From Rhodospirillales bacterium (lineage in GTDB: Bacteria > Pseudomonadota > Alphaproteobacteria > TMED109): a stretch of DNA of 64,000 nucleotides. The position numbers and the translations under genes were made by a program. Below are positions 19,822 through 29,477 of this stretch, one piece after another. Where the stretch lies: the NCBI GenBank assembly GCA_028824295.1, contig JAPPED010000008.1, positions 93,421-157,420 on the forward strand, in the 5' to 3' direction. Positions within the stretch are counted from its first letter, which is position 1. Every line of letters begins with the position of its first letter. Below the pieces are notes generated by a model. That model was given only the letters and a program-made list of their open reading frames with translations. It was not told the DNA's origin and ran no database searches.

Positions 19822-21375
19822 ATGGCTAAATCCGCCGATCATGTAGTGATCTTCGACACCACCCTGCGAGACGGAGAGCAGTCTCCCGGCTGCTCGATGA
19901 ACCTTGAGGAGAAGCTACGGGTCGCGGAGGTGCTGTCCCACCTGAATGTGGACGTGATTGAGGCGGGTTTCCCGGCCGCGTCCAACGGAGATTTCGAGGC
20001 CGTGCAGGCGGTCGCGGGGTCGGTGAAAGACTCGATCATCTGCGGCCTGGCGCGCGCCAGTCGTCGCGACATCGAGCGGGCGGCGGAGGCGCTGAAGCAG
20101 GCGAATCGCGCCCGTATTCACACGTTTATCTCGACCAGCGCGCTCCACATGAAGCACAAGCTCCAGCTGGAACCAGAAGAAGTCCATGCGCTGGTCGTGG
20201 ACAGCGTGACGTACGCAAGGAACTTCGCCGAAGACGTGGAGTGGAGCCCCGAAGACGGCTCGCGCACGGACCACGATTTCCTCTGCCGTTGCGTCGAGAG
20301 CGCCATCGACGCCGGTGCCAGCACCATCAACATCCCTGACACGGTCGGCTACGCCATACCCTCGGAGTTTGCCGATCTGATCTCGATGCTACGGAACCGG
20401 GTTCCGAACATCGACAAGGCGGTCCTGTCGGTCCACTGTCACAACGATCTGGGCCTCGCGGTGGCGAACTCGCTCGCAGCGATTTCAGCGGGCGCGCGCC
20501 AGGTGGAATGCACGATCAACGGCATTGGCGAGCGGGCCGGAAACGCGGCGATGGAGGAAATCGTCATGGCGCTTCGGACCCGTAAGGACGCGATGGTCTA
20601 TGAGACGTCGGTGGCCACGCGGCATATCACCCGTGCCTCGCGTCTGCTCGCGCAAGTGACCGGGTTCTCGGTGCAGCCAAACAAGGCGGTGGTCGGGGCC
20701 AATGCGTTCGCGCATGAATCCGGCATTCACCAGGATGGCATGCTCAAGCACTCGGAGACGTACGAGATCATGACCCCGGAGTCGGTCGGTCTCACCAAGT
20801 CCAGTCTGGTGCTGGGCAAGCACTCCGGCCGGGCGGCGCTGAGCGCGAAACTGCGCGAGCTCGGCATCGATCTCGGTGCCAACCAGCTGAACGACGTCTT
20901 CGTCCGGTTTAAGGAACTCGCCGACAAGAAGAAGGAAGTCTTTGAAGAGGACCTGCTGGCGCTGGCGGACGTCGGCGTTGCCGCGGAGGACGAGCGGGTC
21001 GCTCTGGTCGACCTGGCGCTGCGCTGCGGAACCGAAGAGGACGCCCAAGCGGCGGTCACGCTCCGCATCGACGGCGTGGAGCAGAGCAAGGAACTGACCG
21101 GGTCGGGCCCGGTCGACGCGGTGTTCAAGGGAATCGCGGCTTTGGTCCCCGGCGACTACCGGCTTGAATTATTTCAGGTCAGTGCGGTCACGGGCGGAAC
21201 TGACGCGCAGGCAGACGTGACCGTCCGGCTTGAGGAGAACGGTCGGTCGGTCACGGGTCATGCGGCCGACACTGATACTATGGTGGCTGCAGCTCGTGCC
21301 TACATAACGGCCCTGAACCGGCTATTCACGAAACGCCAACGGGGAGTTCCACCGGCATTCGCGGCGCAGGGATAA
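19822..21375 (+). CDS. leuA: 2-isopropylmalate synthase
   Basis: Condenses acetyl-CoA with 2-oxoisovalerate, the first committed step of leucine synthesis. The TIM barrel begins with FDTTLRDGEQSPG and includes VHCHNDLGLAVANSLAAI and the GIGERAGNAA segment. The LeuA regulatory dimer domain for leucine feedback occupies roughly the last 130 residues. The 517-residue length is normal. A TTGACA lies at 19742-19747 in the 144-base gap behind ilvC, but I see no convincing -10 element with it. Confidence 0.96.
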   Translation: MAKSADHVVIFDTTLRDGEQSPGCSMNLEEKLRVAEVLSHLNVDVIEAGFPAASNGDFEAVQAVAGSVKDSIICGLARASRRDIERAAEALKQANRARIHTFISTSALHMKHKLQLEPEEVHALVVDSVTYARNFAEDVEWSPEDGSRTDHDFLCRCVESAIDAGASTINIPDTVGYAIPSEFADLISMLRNRVPNIDKAVLSVHCHNDLGLAVANSLAAISAGARQVECTINGIGERAGNAAMEEIVMALRTRKDAMVYETSVATRHITRASRLLAQVTGFSVQPNKAVVGANAFAHESGIHQDGMLKHSETYEIMTPESVGLTKSSLVLGKHSGRAALSAKLRELGIDLGANQLNDVFVRFKELADKKKEVFEEDLLALADVGVAAEDERVALVDLALRCGTEEDAQAAVTLRIDGVEQSKELTGSGPVDAVFKGIAALVPGDYRLELFQVSAVTGGTDAQADVTVRLEENGRSVTGHAADTDTMVAAARAYITALNRLFTKRQRGVPPAFAAQG

Positions 21376-21404
21376 CCACAACCGCACCTTAGCGGGATTG
21401 TCTG

Positions 21405-22457
21405 ATGGCCATTTTCTCAGGGCTTCTGGACGCGTTCTCAAGCGAGTTCGGAATTGACTTGGGCACTGCCAACACGCTCGTGTACGTGCAAGGCCAGGGA
21501 GTGGTCCTGAACGAGCCGTCCATCATCTCCGTGGGTTACAGGGACGGCAAACCGCACACGCTGGCCGTTGGCAAGGATGCCAAGCAGATGATCGGGCGGA
21601 CGCCCGATTCGATCAGGGCCATCCGTCCCATGCGGAACGGCGTGATCGCCGACTTCGAGATGGCCGGCATGATGCTTGAGCACTTCATCCGCCGGGTGCA
21701 CCGGAACCGAAGCTTCATCTCGCCGCGAATCGCGGTGTGCATTCCGTCCGGTGCGACCCAGGTGGAGCGCCGGGCGATTCGCGAGTCGGCCGAGTCGACA
21801 GGCGCGCGCGACGTGGTCCTGATCGAAGAGCCGATGGCGGCGGCCTTGGGCGCGGACATGCCGATTATGGAATCCAACGCGTCCATGGTGGTGGATATTG
21901 GCGGGGGTACGACCGAGGTCGGCATCATCTCGCTTGGCGGGCTTGCGACGACGCGTTCCGTCCAACTGGGTGGCGACAAGCTGGATCAGGCGCTGATCAC
22001 GTACGTGCGGAACAATTTCCAGCTCCAGCTGGGAGAGCAGAGTGCCGAGAACCTGAAGAAGGACATCGGCTCTGTCTGCCTACCCGAGGACGGCACCGAC
22101 GGGCAGACTTGCACGGTGCGCGGCATGGATCTGACCACCGGCCTGCCGCGTGAAATCGAGGTCTCGGAGCGGCACATGTACGAGGCCTATTCCGAGACCG
22201 TGGACCAGATTGCGGAAACGGTACGGGATGCGCTGCGGCACACCAGCCCCGAACTCGCGGCTGACCTGGTCAATCAGGGCGTGCTCCTGACCGGGGGGGG
22301 AGCCCTGCTCAAGGGTATCGACAAGGTCATTCGCGATACGACGGGACTGCCGGTGGCGGTGCATGACGAGCCGCTCTTTTGTGTTGCCTATGGTACCGGG
22401 AAGTTGCTGGGCAACCGTTTGCTGCTGCGCCAGCTGGCGCAAATCGGATCCAGCTGA
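21405..22457 (+). CDS. mreB: Rod shape-determining protein MreB
   Basis: Actin-like ATPase that forms membrane-bound filaments and directs lateral wall synthesis. The phosphate 1 motif GIDLGTANTLV is near residue 17, the phosphate 2 motif VVDIGGGTTEVG near residue 163, and LTGGGALLKGID in the adenosine motif near the C-terminus. The length of 350 residues is typical. First gene of a complete mreBCD-mrdAB cassette running to 26945. Confidence 0.97.
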   Translation: MAIFSGLLDAFSSEFGIDLGTANTLVYVQGQGVVLNEPSIISVGYRDGKPHTLAVGKDAKQMIGRTPDSIRAIRPMRNGVIADFEMAGMMLEHFIRRVHRNRSFISPRIAVCIPSGATQVERRAIRESAESTGARDVVLIEEPMAAALGADMPIMESNASMVVDIGGGTTEVGIISLGGLATTRSVQLGGDKLDQALITYVRNNFQLQLGEQSAENLKKDIGSVCLPEDGTDGQTCTVRGMDLTTGLPREIEVSERHMYEAYSETVDQIAETVRDALRHTSPELAADLVNQGVLLTGGGALLKGIDKVIRDTTGLPVAVHDEPLFCVAYGTGKLLGNRLLLRQLAQIGSS

Positions 22458-22515
22458 CGGGCTCGGGTGTGTGGTCAGGGGTCGAGGATCGATCCGGGGG
22501 TAGCGAGACGTAGAG

Positions 22516-23379
22516 ATGAGGGGCGTACACCGGCTAGCCAGCGTTGCCGATAGGCTGCAGGCAAGTTACCGGCGGTACGCGGCCGGTGTCCTGACGGGTG
22601 GCTCGGTCGCACTCCTTCTGCTCGGACAGTTTGAATCCCCGACGGTTTCGCGCATCGAGGCAACACTGCTCGACGCCATGGCCGTCACCGTCGCGGCCGT
22701 TAATGTGCCGTTTGAAGGTGCGGGAATGCTTATCCGGGACTTCGATGAGCTTGTCCATGCGCGTGAAGAAAATCGGCGCCTACACTTCGAGCTCGATCGA
22801 CTGCGAAGCCAGGTCACCACCCTGCAGCGCATCGAGAGCGAGAATCTCAAGCTGAGGGAGCTGTTGGCGCTGGTGCCGTCGCAGGTGACCGCGTACGTGT
22901 CGGTTCAGATCGTTGCTGCCGGTACGGCCGTACCCCGCAACACCATCGTCATTGATGGGGGTGCCAGGGACGGAATCAGAGTGGGCGACCCTGTGGTCTC
23001 GCTGGGCCGGATGGCGGGCTACGTCACGGTGGCCGGTGAGCGGGCCGCCCGGGTGCAGTTGCTCACGAGCATCGCCTCGCACGTGCCGGTATTCGGCGAA
23101 CGTTTCGGTCACAGTGCGGTCGTGACGGGCGGCAAGGGCGGATTCCTGCGGTTCGCCTATGTCGGGTCGTCATCGAGCCCGACGAGCTTCCTGGAACACG
23201 AAGCCTTGTACACCTCGGGCCAGGGGGGAATGTTTCCGCCACATCTCCTGGTGGGGAGCGTCGAACGCACGGAAGGCGGGATGCGCATCCGACCGGCCGT
23301 GGATATTGAAGGAATGCGGTATTTGCAGGTGATCCCGAGCGCACCGGTTAACGCCGTCCCCGCCGAGCAGCTGCTGTGA
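22516..23379 (+). CDS. mreC: Rod shape-determining protein MreC
   Basis: Periplasmic scaffold that activates the PBP2-RodA pair. The 287-residue protein has one N-terminal membrane helix (about residues 22-40), a coiled coil rich in Glu and Leu (about 75-110, EENRRLHFELDRLRSQV) and two beta-barrel-like domains. The stop overlaps mreD by 4 bases. The gap to mreB is 58 bases with no visible terminator. Confidence 0.93.
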   Translation: MRGVHRLASVADRLQASYRRYAAGVLTGGSVALLLLGQFESPTVSRIEATLLDAMAVTVAAVNVPFEGAGMLIRDFDELVHAREENRRLHFELDRLRSQVTTLQRIESENLKLRELLALVPSQVTAYVSVQIVAAGTAVPRNTIVIDGGARDGIRVGDPVVSLGRMAGYVTVAGERAARVQLLTSIASHVPVFGERFGHSAVVTGGKGGFLRFAYVGSSSSPTSFLEHEALYTSGQGGMFPPHLLVGSVERTEGGMRIRPAVDIEGMRYLQVIPSAPVNAVPAEQLL

Positions 23380-23897
23380 GGTTGCTGCCGACAGGAGCGT
23401 TCGGCCCAGTGGCCCTGCTGACCCTGCTGCTCGGTCAGGCGGTGCTGGCAGGACCAGCGGTGGCCATCGACTTCTTGGCACCCATGCCGGTGTTGGGTGT
23501 CGCCGGCCTTTGCTGTTTGTACCCGGCGCACACCAGCCGCATGAATCCGCTGATCCTGTTTCTGTTCGGGGTCGCCTGCGATCTGCTCTCCGGTGTTCAG
23601 CTCGGCACGGTCCCGCTCACGCTCTTCGTGCTCCGGTTTGCGATCACAACCTTGCAGCACCGTTTCGCGACCGCGCCACCGTGGTTCTATCCGTGGGTCT
23701 TGGGACCCTTGCTGACTGCCGTAGCCACCGTCGCCGTGCTGCTGGTCGGCGTCGGCTTCACCGGCGGCCAGGTGACCGCCGCGGCGCTTATTTTCCAGAT
23801 GGCCGCGATCCTGCTGCTGTATCCGGTGATCCTCCAGTCGTTCGTCTTGCTGCAGTACCTGTTCGAAGCGCCGGCACATCGACATGAAGCCCGTTGA
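23376..23897 (+). CDS. mreD: Rod shape-determining protein MreD
   Basis: Integral membrane partner of MreC. The 173-residue product is hydrophobic throughout, with five or six helices, including the conserved region LFLFGVACDLLSGVQLGTVPLTLFVL around residues 63-90. It starts with GTG in a GTGA overlap with mreC and overlaps the penicillin-binding protein gene by 14 bases. Identified by composition, length and position more than by strong motifs. Confidence 0.9.
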   Translation: MRLLPTGAFGPVALLTLLLGQAVLAGPAVAIDFLAPMPVLGVAGLCCLYPAHTSRMNPLILFLFGVACDLLSGVQLGTVPLTLFVLRFAITTLQHRFATAPPWFYPWVLGPLLTAVATVAVLLVGVGFTGGQVTAAALIFQMAAILLLYPVILQSFVLLQYLFEAPAHRHEAR

Positions 23898-25785
23898 GAG
23901 TAACCGCAGGCACGATTTCGATCGCCGCTCCCTGCTGATACTGGGATTGAATGGCTGCTTCCTAGCGGTCGTCGCCGAGCGCCTGTACCAGCTGCAGATT
24001 CTGGAACACGAACAGTATGCGGCGCGGTCCGACGAGAACCGCGTCAAGCTCCAGTTGCTGGTCCCGCCGCGGGGACGGATATTTGATCGAAACGGCATGC
24101 TGTTGGCAGGTAACCGCTGGCACCACTACCTTCACGTCATTCCCCCGAGTGGAGAAGAGGGCCGTCGCGCGATGATGCTGCGGCTGGAGCACATTCTGCA
24201 GCCGTCCTCCACGCAATACACCGAACTCCACGAGATCTTTCGGCAGACCTCGGGGAGCCGAGAAACTCCGCACAAGCTCGTCCGGCTTCACTCGTGGGAG
24301 GACGTGACGAAGGTTGCGTCGCATTCGGTTGTGCTGCCGGGTGTCTCGGTCCGTCGCGAGTCCGAACGCCACTACCCGGCCGGAGAGGTCCTGGCCCATC
24401 TGCTCGGTTATGTGTCATCGGTTACGAGCGACGACATCAGTCGCAGCGAAGTGCTCGCACACCTGAGCAACTATCAAATCGGTCGAGTCGGCTTTGAGCA
24501 GTCGAGCGAGGCCATCCTCCGCGGGAAGATCGGGACGCTGCACGTCGAGGTGAACGCTCACGGAAAATCGGTTCGCAATCTGCGGGAAAAGAAGGCGTTA
24601 CCGGGAAAGGACCTGCGCTTAAGCGTTGACTATCGCCTGCAGCGTTATGCCGCCTCGCTGCTGGCCGGAGAAACCGGTGCCGCCGTGGTGCTGGATACCG
24701 TCAGCGGTGAGGCCCTGGCCTGCTGTTCGTCGCCCAGTTTTGATCCAAACCTTTTCGTCACCGGGCTGGACCACGCGACGTGGGATGCCCTGAGCAACAG
24801 TCCCACCACGCCGCTGGTGGACCGCTCGGTGCGGGGCCGGTACGCGCCCGGATCGACGTTCAAGGTCGCGGTAGCGCTGGCGGCCTTGGAGGCCGGGCAC
24901 GACCCCAACCACACTGTGTTCTGCGGCGGGGTGCGGGAAATCGGAGGCAACCGATTCCACTGCTGGCGCAGACAGGGGCATGGTCGGCTGGCCCTGACCG
25001 AAGCGATTGCCCAGTCCTGTGATCTGCATTTCTATGAACTGGCGCTGAACCTGGGGGTGGACCGGATTGCGGCCATGGCGAGTCGGCTCGGTCTGGGGGC
25101 GGCGACCACCATTGACGAATCCGTCAACGAGCGCACCGGTCTGGTGCCGACCAAGGCGTGGAAGAAGGAGGTCTACAACAAGTCTTGGTACCAGAGCGAC
25201 ACCGCGAACGTCGGTATCGGTCAGGGATACCTACTCGTAACCCCGGTCCAGCTGGCGCTGATGACTGCCCGGATCGCGAGCGGCAGGGAACTGGGAGTCC
25301 GGTTCGTCCAGGGCGTGGCGAATCATGGCACGGATGACGGGCTGACAGGAGCGGCACCGTCGGACTTCGGCGCTGCCCGACGCTTGGCCGACGCCCTCGA
25401 CATCGAGGAATCGTCGCTGGCGTTTGTTCGCAATGCCATGTCGGCCGTCGTCAACAGCCCGACCGGGACGGCCCGAGACGCCGGGACCGAGCGCGATGAC
25501 TTTCTGATGGCCGGGAAGACCGGGACCGTGCAGGTCCGCCGGATCACGGCGGAGGAGCGGAAAGCAGGCGTCAAGAAGAACGAGGATCTGCCCTGGAAGT
25601 TCCGTGATCACGCGTTGTTCGTTGGTTTCGCGCCCGTCGAGCAACCTCGGTATGCGGTTGCCGTCGTCGTCGAGCACGGCGGCAGCGGGTCGCGGGTCGC
25701 GGCACCCATTGCCCGGGATTTGCTGCTGGAAGCGCAGCGCCTAGGTGTCACCGACGGCAGTGAAGGGGTGGGACAGATAGCGTGA
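23884..25785 (+). CDS. mrdA: Penicillin-binding protein 2 (elongasome transpeptidase)
   Basis: Class B transpeptidase that crosslinks lateral-wall peptidoglycan together with RodA. One N-terminal membrane helix (about residues 15-35), then the pedestal domain starting PPRGRIFDRNG. The catalytic motifs are STFK with Ser324, SCD with Ser378 and KTG with Lys545. The 633-residue length is normal. Overlaps rodA by 4 bases. Confidence 0.96.
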   Translation: MKPVESNRRHDFDRRSLLILGLNGCFLAVVAERLYQLQILEHEQYAARSDENRVKLQLLVPPRGRIFDRNGMLLAGNRWHHYLHVIPPSGEEGRRAMMLRLEHILQPSSTQYTELHEIFRQTSGSRETPHKLVRLHSWEDVTKVASHSVVLPGVSVRRESERHYPAGEVLAHLLGYVSSVTSDDISRSEVLAHLSNYQIGRVGFEQSSEAILRGKIGTLHVEVNAHGKSVRNLREKKALPGKDLRLSVDYRLQRYAASLLAGETGAAVVLDTVSGEALACCSSPSFDPNLFVTGLDHATWDALSNSPTTPLVDRSVRGRYAPGSTFKVAVALAALEAGHDPNHTVFCGGVREIGGNRFHCWRRQGHGRLALTEAIAQSCDLHFYELALNLGVDRIAAMASRLGLGAATTIDESVNERTGLVPTKAWKKEVYNKSWYQSDTANVGIGQGYLLVTPVQLALMTARIASGRELGVRFVQGVANHGTDDGLTGAAPSDFGAARRLADALDIEESSLAFVRNAMSAVVNSPTGTARDAGTERDDFLMAGKTGTVQVRRITAEERKAGVKKNEDLPWKFRDHALFVGFAPVEQPRYAVAVVVEHGGSGSRVAAPIARDLLLEAQRLGVTDGSEGVGQIA

Positions 25786-26945
25786 GCGGCGTCGACTTCG
25801 TACGCGAAGCGGACGAGAACATCCCGGGCTTTCGTGAACGGCTGCAGGGTCTGGCGCAAACCCCTCCGATTTACCTGCTGCTCGCGTTGCTGGTCCTGAT
25901 ATCAGCCGGGCTCGCGGTCCAGTACTCGGCCGCCGGCGGCGACGGTCGGCCTTGGTTCTGGCCGCACGCGCTGCGTGCTCTGGCCGGGTGCCTGCTGATG
26001 GTCGCGGTGGCCCTCGTCGACGTACGGTTCTGGCTGCGCTTCGCCTACGTCCCGTTGGCGATGATGCTGGCGCTGCTGCTGGTGCTGGAGTTTGTTCCCA
26101 GCGACCTCGCCGTCGATCGGTGGATCCGCGTCGGGTCGTACCAATTTCAGCCGTCCGAGCCGGCCAAGCTGGCACTGGTGATGGCCCTTGCGCGGTTCTT
26201 TCACGACCGACGCGGTCGAGGCGGATTCCTCGAAGTCCTGGTTCCCGGCATCCTGATCGCCGTTCCTGCGTTCCTGGTGTGGCGCCAGCCGGACCTCGGA
26301 ACGGCGGCGGCAATCGTGGCGGTGGGCTGCGTCACGGCATTTCTGGCCGGGCTGAGCCTGCGGGTCGTCGTTGCCGGAACGGTGGCGGCTGCCGGGGCGG
26401 TGCCGCTGCTGTGGTGGTTCGTCCTGCACGAGTATCAGCGCGTGCGCGTGCGCTCGTTCCTGGACCCGGAATCCGACCCGCTCGGCGCCGGCTATCACCT
26501 GCTTCAGTCCAAGATCGCGGTCGGATCGGGCGGTGCCTTCGGCCGGGGATTCCTGGGCGGCAGCCAGACGCAGCTCGAGTTCCTGCCCGAGCACCACACT
26601 GACTTCGCATTCACCGTGTTTGCGGAAGAGTTCGGCTTCGTTGGGACGCTGGTCCTGCTGGCCATCTACGCCCTGATCATTGTCTGGGGTGTCGTCCTTG
26701 CGCAGTTCGTCCGCAATCACTTCGGCCGGGTGCTGGCGGCGTCGATCACGTTCATCGTGTTCCTGTACGCATTCATCAATATTTCGATGACCACCGGGAC
26801 CCTTCCGGTCGTGGGTTATCCGCTGCCACCGATCAGCTACGGCGGCACCGCCTTGCTCACGCTGTTCGTCTGCATGGGGCTGCTGCTGAACGTGTACGTG
26901 CATCGGGACAGCGTGCTCGGGCGCCGCAACCGGACCCTGGTATAA
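25782..26945 (+). CDS. mrdB: Rod shape-determining protein RodA (SEDS glycosyltransferase)
   Basis: Polymerises glycan strands from lipid II as partner of PBP2. The 387-residue protein has about ten helices. SEDS motifs include KLALVMALARFFHDR, WRQPDLGTA (the Asp required in known SEDS enzymes), FLPEHHTDFAFTVFAEEFGFVG and YPLPPISYGGTALLTLF. It starts inside the end of mrdA and is the last gene of the shape cassette. Confidence 0.96.
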   Translation: MSGVDFVREADENIPGFRERLQGLAQTPPIYLLLALLVLISAGLAVQYSAAGGDGRPWFWPHALRALAGCLLMVAVALVDVRFWLRFAYVPLAMMLALLLVLEFVPSDLAVDRWIRVGSYQFQPSEPAKLALVMALARFFHDRRGRGGFLEVLVPGILIAVPAFLVWRQPDLGTAAAIVAVGCVTAFLAGLSLRVVVAGTVAAAGAVPLLWWFVLHEYQRVRVRSFLDPESDPLGAGYHLLQSKIAVGSGGAFGRGFLGGSQTQLEFLPEHHTDFAFTVFAEEFGFVGTLVLLAIYALIIVWGVVLAQFVRNHFGRVLAASITFIVFLYAFINISMTTGTLPVVGYPLPPISYGGTALLTLFVCMGLLLNVYVHRDSVLGRRNRTLV

Positions 26946-26960
26946 GACCGGTGAGACGCG

Positions 26961-27662
26961 GTGGAAGTGCCGTGGTCCGATTTTGCTAGCGCTGTCGGTC
27001 GTCGCGCCGCTCCCGTGACCAACCCCGGGCTCGCCTTCGTCGCGCTGGACGTGGAAACCGCCAATTCGGAGCCTGGTTCTATCTGCCAGATCGGGCTGGC
27101 AGTCTACGAACACGGTCGGCTGGTCGACGAGTGGTGCACGCTCGTCGACCCGGAGGCGCACTTCGACCTTCGCAACATCGCCATTCACGGCATCGACGAA
27201 TACAAGGTGACCACGGCGCCGACGTTTCGGCAGTGCGCGCCGGCGCTACGCCAGTACCTCGCAGGGTGCGTCGTGGTCCACCACACCGCATTTGATCGTC
27301 ACGCGCTCCGCCGGGCCTGCCTCGCCGCCGATGTATCGCTGCCGGAATGCCATTGGCTGGACTCGGCCTGGGTGGCGCGGCGTGCGTGGCCGCAGTTCGC
27401 CCGTCGGGGCTATGCGCTGGGAAATGTCTCCCGCTACCTGAACTACGAGTACCGGGCGCATGACGCGCTCGAAGACGCGAAGGCCGCGGGCAACCTGGTA
27501 CTTGCCGCTTGCCGTGCGACCGGGTTGGACGTGTCTGGCTGGCTTGAACGTGTGAACCGGTCCGGTGCCCGACGGGGCGGCGCTAGGCGGCTCCGGCTTC
27601 AGCTTCGCGAGCGGTCCTCAATGCCCGGGCGTACCATTCGACCTGGTCCGCGAAACCGCTGA
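26961..27662 (+). CDS. DEDDh-type 3'-5' exonuclease domain protein
   Basis: Single-domain exonuclease of the DnaQ/RNase T superfamily. All five catalytic residues are visible: Asp30 and Glu32 in LDVETAN, Asp112 in TAFDRH, His167 in RAHDALED and Asp172. It is short (233 residues), with no GIY-YIG or BRCT domain, and could act on DNA ends or RNA tails; the substrate cannot be told. GTG 26961 is assumed; GTG 27015 would remove 18 residues. The last 27 codons, an Arg-rich tail after WLERVNR, overlap the 3' end of the convergent reductase gene by 80 bases. Confidence 0.82.
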   Translation: MEVPWSDFASAVGRRAAPVTNPGLAFVALDVETANSEPGSICQIGLAVYEHGRLVDEWCTLVDPEAHFDLRNIAIHGIDEYKVTTAPTFRQCAPALRQYLAGCVVVHHTAFDRHALRRACLAADVSLPECHWLDSAWVARRAWPQFARRGYALGNVSRYLNYEYRAHDALEDAKAAGNLVLAACRATGLDVSGWLERVNRSGARRGGARRLRLQLRERSSMPGRTIRPGPRNR

Positions 27663-28164
27663 ACCTGCGGTGGACATCCTCGTCATCGGTGTACCCGCTG
27701 TCGTCGAACGTCTCGTGGACCCGGCCAACCCGAAAGGGCGCGCCGATCGGCGGCGCCCCCAGGATGGTAAACAATTGGCGCAGCGGGATGGCGGCCAGCG
27801 CACCGCCTAGAGGTCCGGGAGAGTAGGTGCACACCGCCGAAGGCTTGCGGGCGTACTCGGGCAAGAAGTAGTCAAGCACGTTCACCAGGGCGGGAGGAAT
27901 GGACCCGTTGTATTCGGCACTGACCGCGACGAACGCGTCGGCATGTTCAAAGACGCGATGCAGGAAGTGCAGCACCTCCGGCGCTTCTCCGTCACCGTAG
28001 TCCCGATAACGCTGTTGCAGGAGCGGGACCCTGTGTTCCAGCGGGTCGATGAGCGTGGATTCGTGCCCCCGTTCGCGGAAGGCCCGCGACACGTATCGGG
28101 CCATCCGGATCCCGACCCGCTGGGGCCGGACCGAGCCGTAGATCACGGCAATGCGAAGTTGCAT
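27583..28164 (-). CDS. NAD(P)H-dependent FMN reductase (flavodoxin-like fold)
   Basis: A 193-residue protein of the NADPH-dependent FMN reductase family. The phosphate-binding loop VIYGSVRPQRVGIR is at the N-terminus, and SAEYNGSIPPALVNVLDY followed by KPSAVCTYSPGPLGGALAA marks the flavin site. Such enzymes reduce FMN, azo compounds, quinones or chromate; the physiological substrate is unknown. The start at 28164 is the first Met before the Rossmann-like strand. It converges with the exonuclease gene and its last 80 bases overlap that gene. Confidence 0.88.
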   Translation of the reverse strand: MQLRIAVIYGSVRPQRVGIRMARYVSRAFRERGHESTLIDPLEHRVPLLQQRYRDYGDGEAPEVLHFLHRVFEHADAFVAVSAEYNGSIPPALVNVLDYFLPEYARKPSAVCTYSPGPLGGALAAIPLRQLFTILGAPPIGAPFRVGRVHETFDDSGYTDDEDVHRRFSGFADQVEWYARALRTAREAEAGAA

Positions 28165-28531
28165 GGTCGGAATACCTTTTCGACAGGGGGTTGGATGCTG
28201 GTTCCGCCGTGCGCCCCGGTGCCCGGCTGGCAGCGCGGGTTCCGGGTCAGAGGAATATAATGGGGGAAGCGTCGCCCACGGCCAGGCGTCCCGACATTCT
28301 TGCCCGTACGCAGAGACCAGGCCGCCCGTTACCGTCCGAGACCTGTTCAAGCGGCGGGCCCGTCGAGGTGATGGGCAGGCGTGCACTCGCGGCGCCAATT
28401 TGATATCGAGGCAACCTTGCACGCGCTTGTATGGGGAGCGCGCCGCCGGCCCGCCATCCACCTCCTCGGACTTGGGGTAGGTTTGGGCCGCGGCCCGCGA
28501 CCGGCGTGGGGGCAGCCGGCGGGAGGCCGCA
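28165..28531. other. Divergent intergenic region, reductase / zinc exporter
   Basis: These 367 bases separate two diverging genes. A perfect TATAAT lies at 28256-28261 on the plus strand, but no good -35 is seen 16-18 bases before it. No gene-like frame has a plausible product. A promoter for the CDF gene is likely here. Confidence 0.4.
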
Positions 28532-29452
28532 ATGATCGGCAATCACGGATCTGAAGGCCGCGGCGGTCACGCCGACAATGTCCGCCGCATCTTCTGGGCC
28601 CTGCTGCTGACCGGCGGTTTCATGTTCGCCGAGATCGTGGGTGCCGTGATTTCGGGCTCTCTGGCCTTGCTGGCAGACGCCGCCCACATGCTCGTCGACA
28701 CCGTGGCCCTCCTGTTTGCCTGGATTGCCTTCAAGCTCAGCAGCCGTCCGGCTGACCAGTCGCGCACCTACGGCTACCACCGCTTCCCGGTGCTTGCCGC
28801 CTTTGCGAACGGCATCAGTCTGCTGTTTATCGTGGGGTGGATCTTCACGGAGGCGGCCGACCGGATCGTCAATCCGACGGAGGTGCTTGCCGGTCCGATG
28901 CTGGCAGTCGCGGTGCTGGGACTCGTCGTCAACGTTGCCGCATTCAGAGTGCTGTACGGTGCCGACCGCACCAATCTGAACGTGCGGGGCGCGCTGCTCC
29001 ACATATGGGGCGACATGCTGGGCTCAGCCGCCGCGGCGGGCGCGGCCGTCGTTATCATGACTACCGGATGGATGCAGATCGATCCGCTGCTTTCGATCCT
29101 GGTCGGTTTGATCGTGCTCCGCAGTGCCTGGAGCCTGCTGCGGGATGCGGCACACATCCTGCTGGAGGGTGTGCCCGAGAAGCTGGACGTGCGGGAAATC
29201 GGTCCTGATCTCGTGGCAAACATTGCCGTGGTGGAAGACATCCACCATGTGCACGCGTGGTCGCTGTCGCAGGAGCGGTCGCTGCTGACCCTGCACGCCA
29301 GGATCGTCAAGGATGCGAACCCGGACTCGGCGATCGCGGACATTCATGCCCGGCTGGCCAGTCGCTTCGATATCCGCCACGTCACCGTCCAGATCGAACT
29401 AGATGGATGCACGGATGATGCGGCCGACGCCGACTGCGGGGCGCGGCCCTAG
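28532..29452 (+). CDS. Cation diffusion facilitator, zinc exporter type
   Basis: Proton-coupled divalent cation exporter of the CzcD/ZitB group. The 306-residue protein has about six membrane helices. The metal site is formed by ADAAHMLVD in helix 2 and HIWGD in helix 5, the His-x3-Asp pattern that fits zinc. A short cytoplasmic C-terminal domain contains VEDIHHVHAWSLS. The gene stands next to znuB, znuC and znuA, so export and uptake genes for zinc sit together. Confidence 0.92.
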   Translation: MIGNHGSEGRGGHADNVRRIFWALLLTGGFMFAEIVGAVISGSLALLADAAHMLVDTVALLFAWIAFKLSSRPADQSRTYGYHRFPVLAAFANGISLLFIVGWIFTEAADRIVNPTEVLAGPMLAVAVLGLVVNVAAFRVLYGADRTNLNVRGALLHIWGDMLGSAAAAGAAVVIMTTGWMQIDPLLSILVGLIVLRSAWSLLRDAAHILLEGVPEKLDVREIGPDLVANIAVVEDIHHVHAWSLSQERSLLTLHARIVKDANPDSAIADIHARLASRFDIRHVTVQIELDGCTDDAADADCGARP

Positions 29453-29477
29453 GAGATACTCTGACAGCCTTGGGCGT

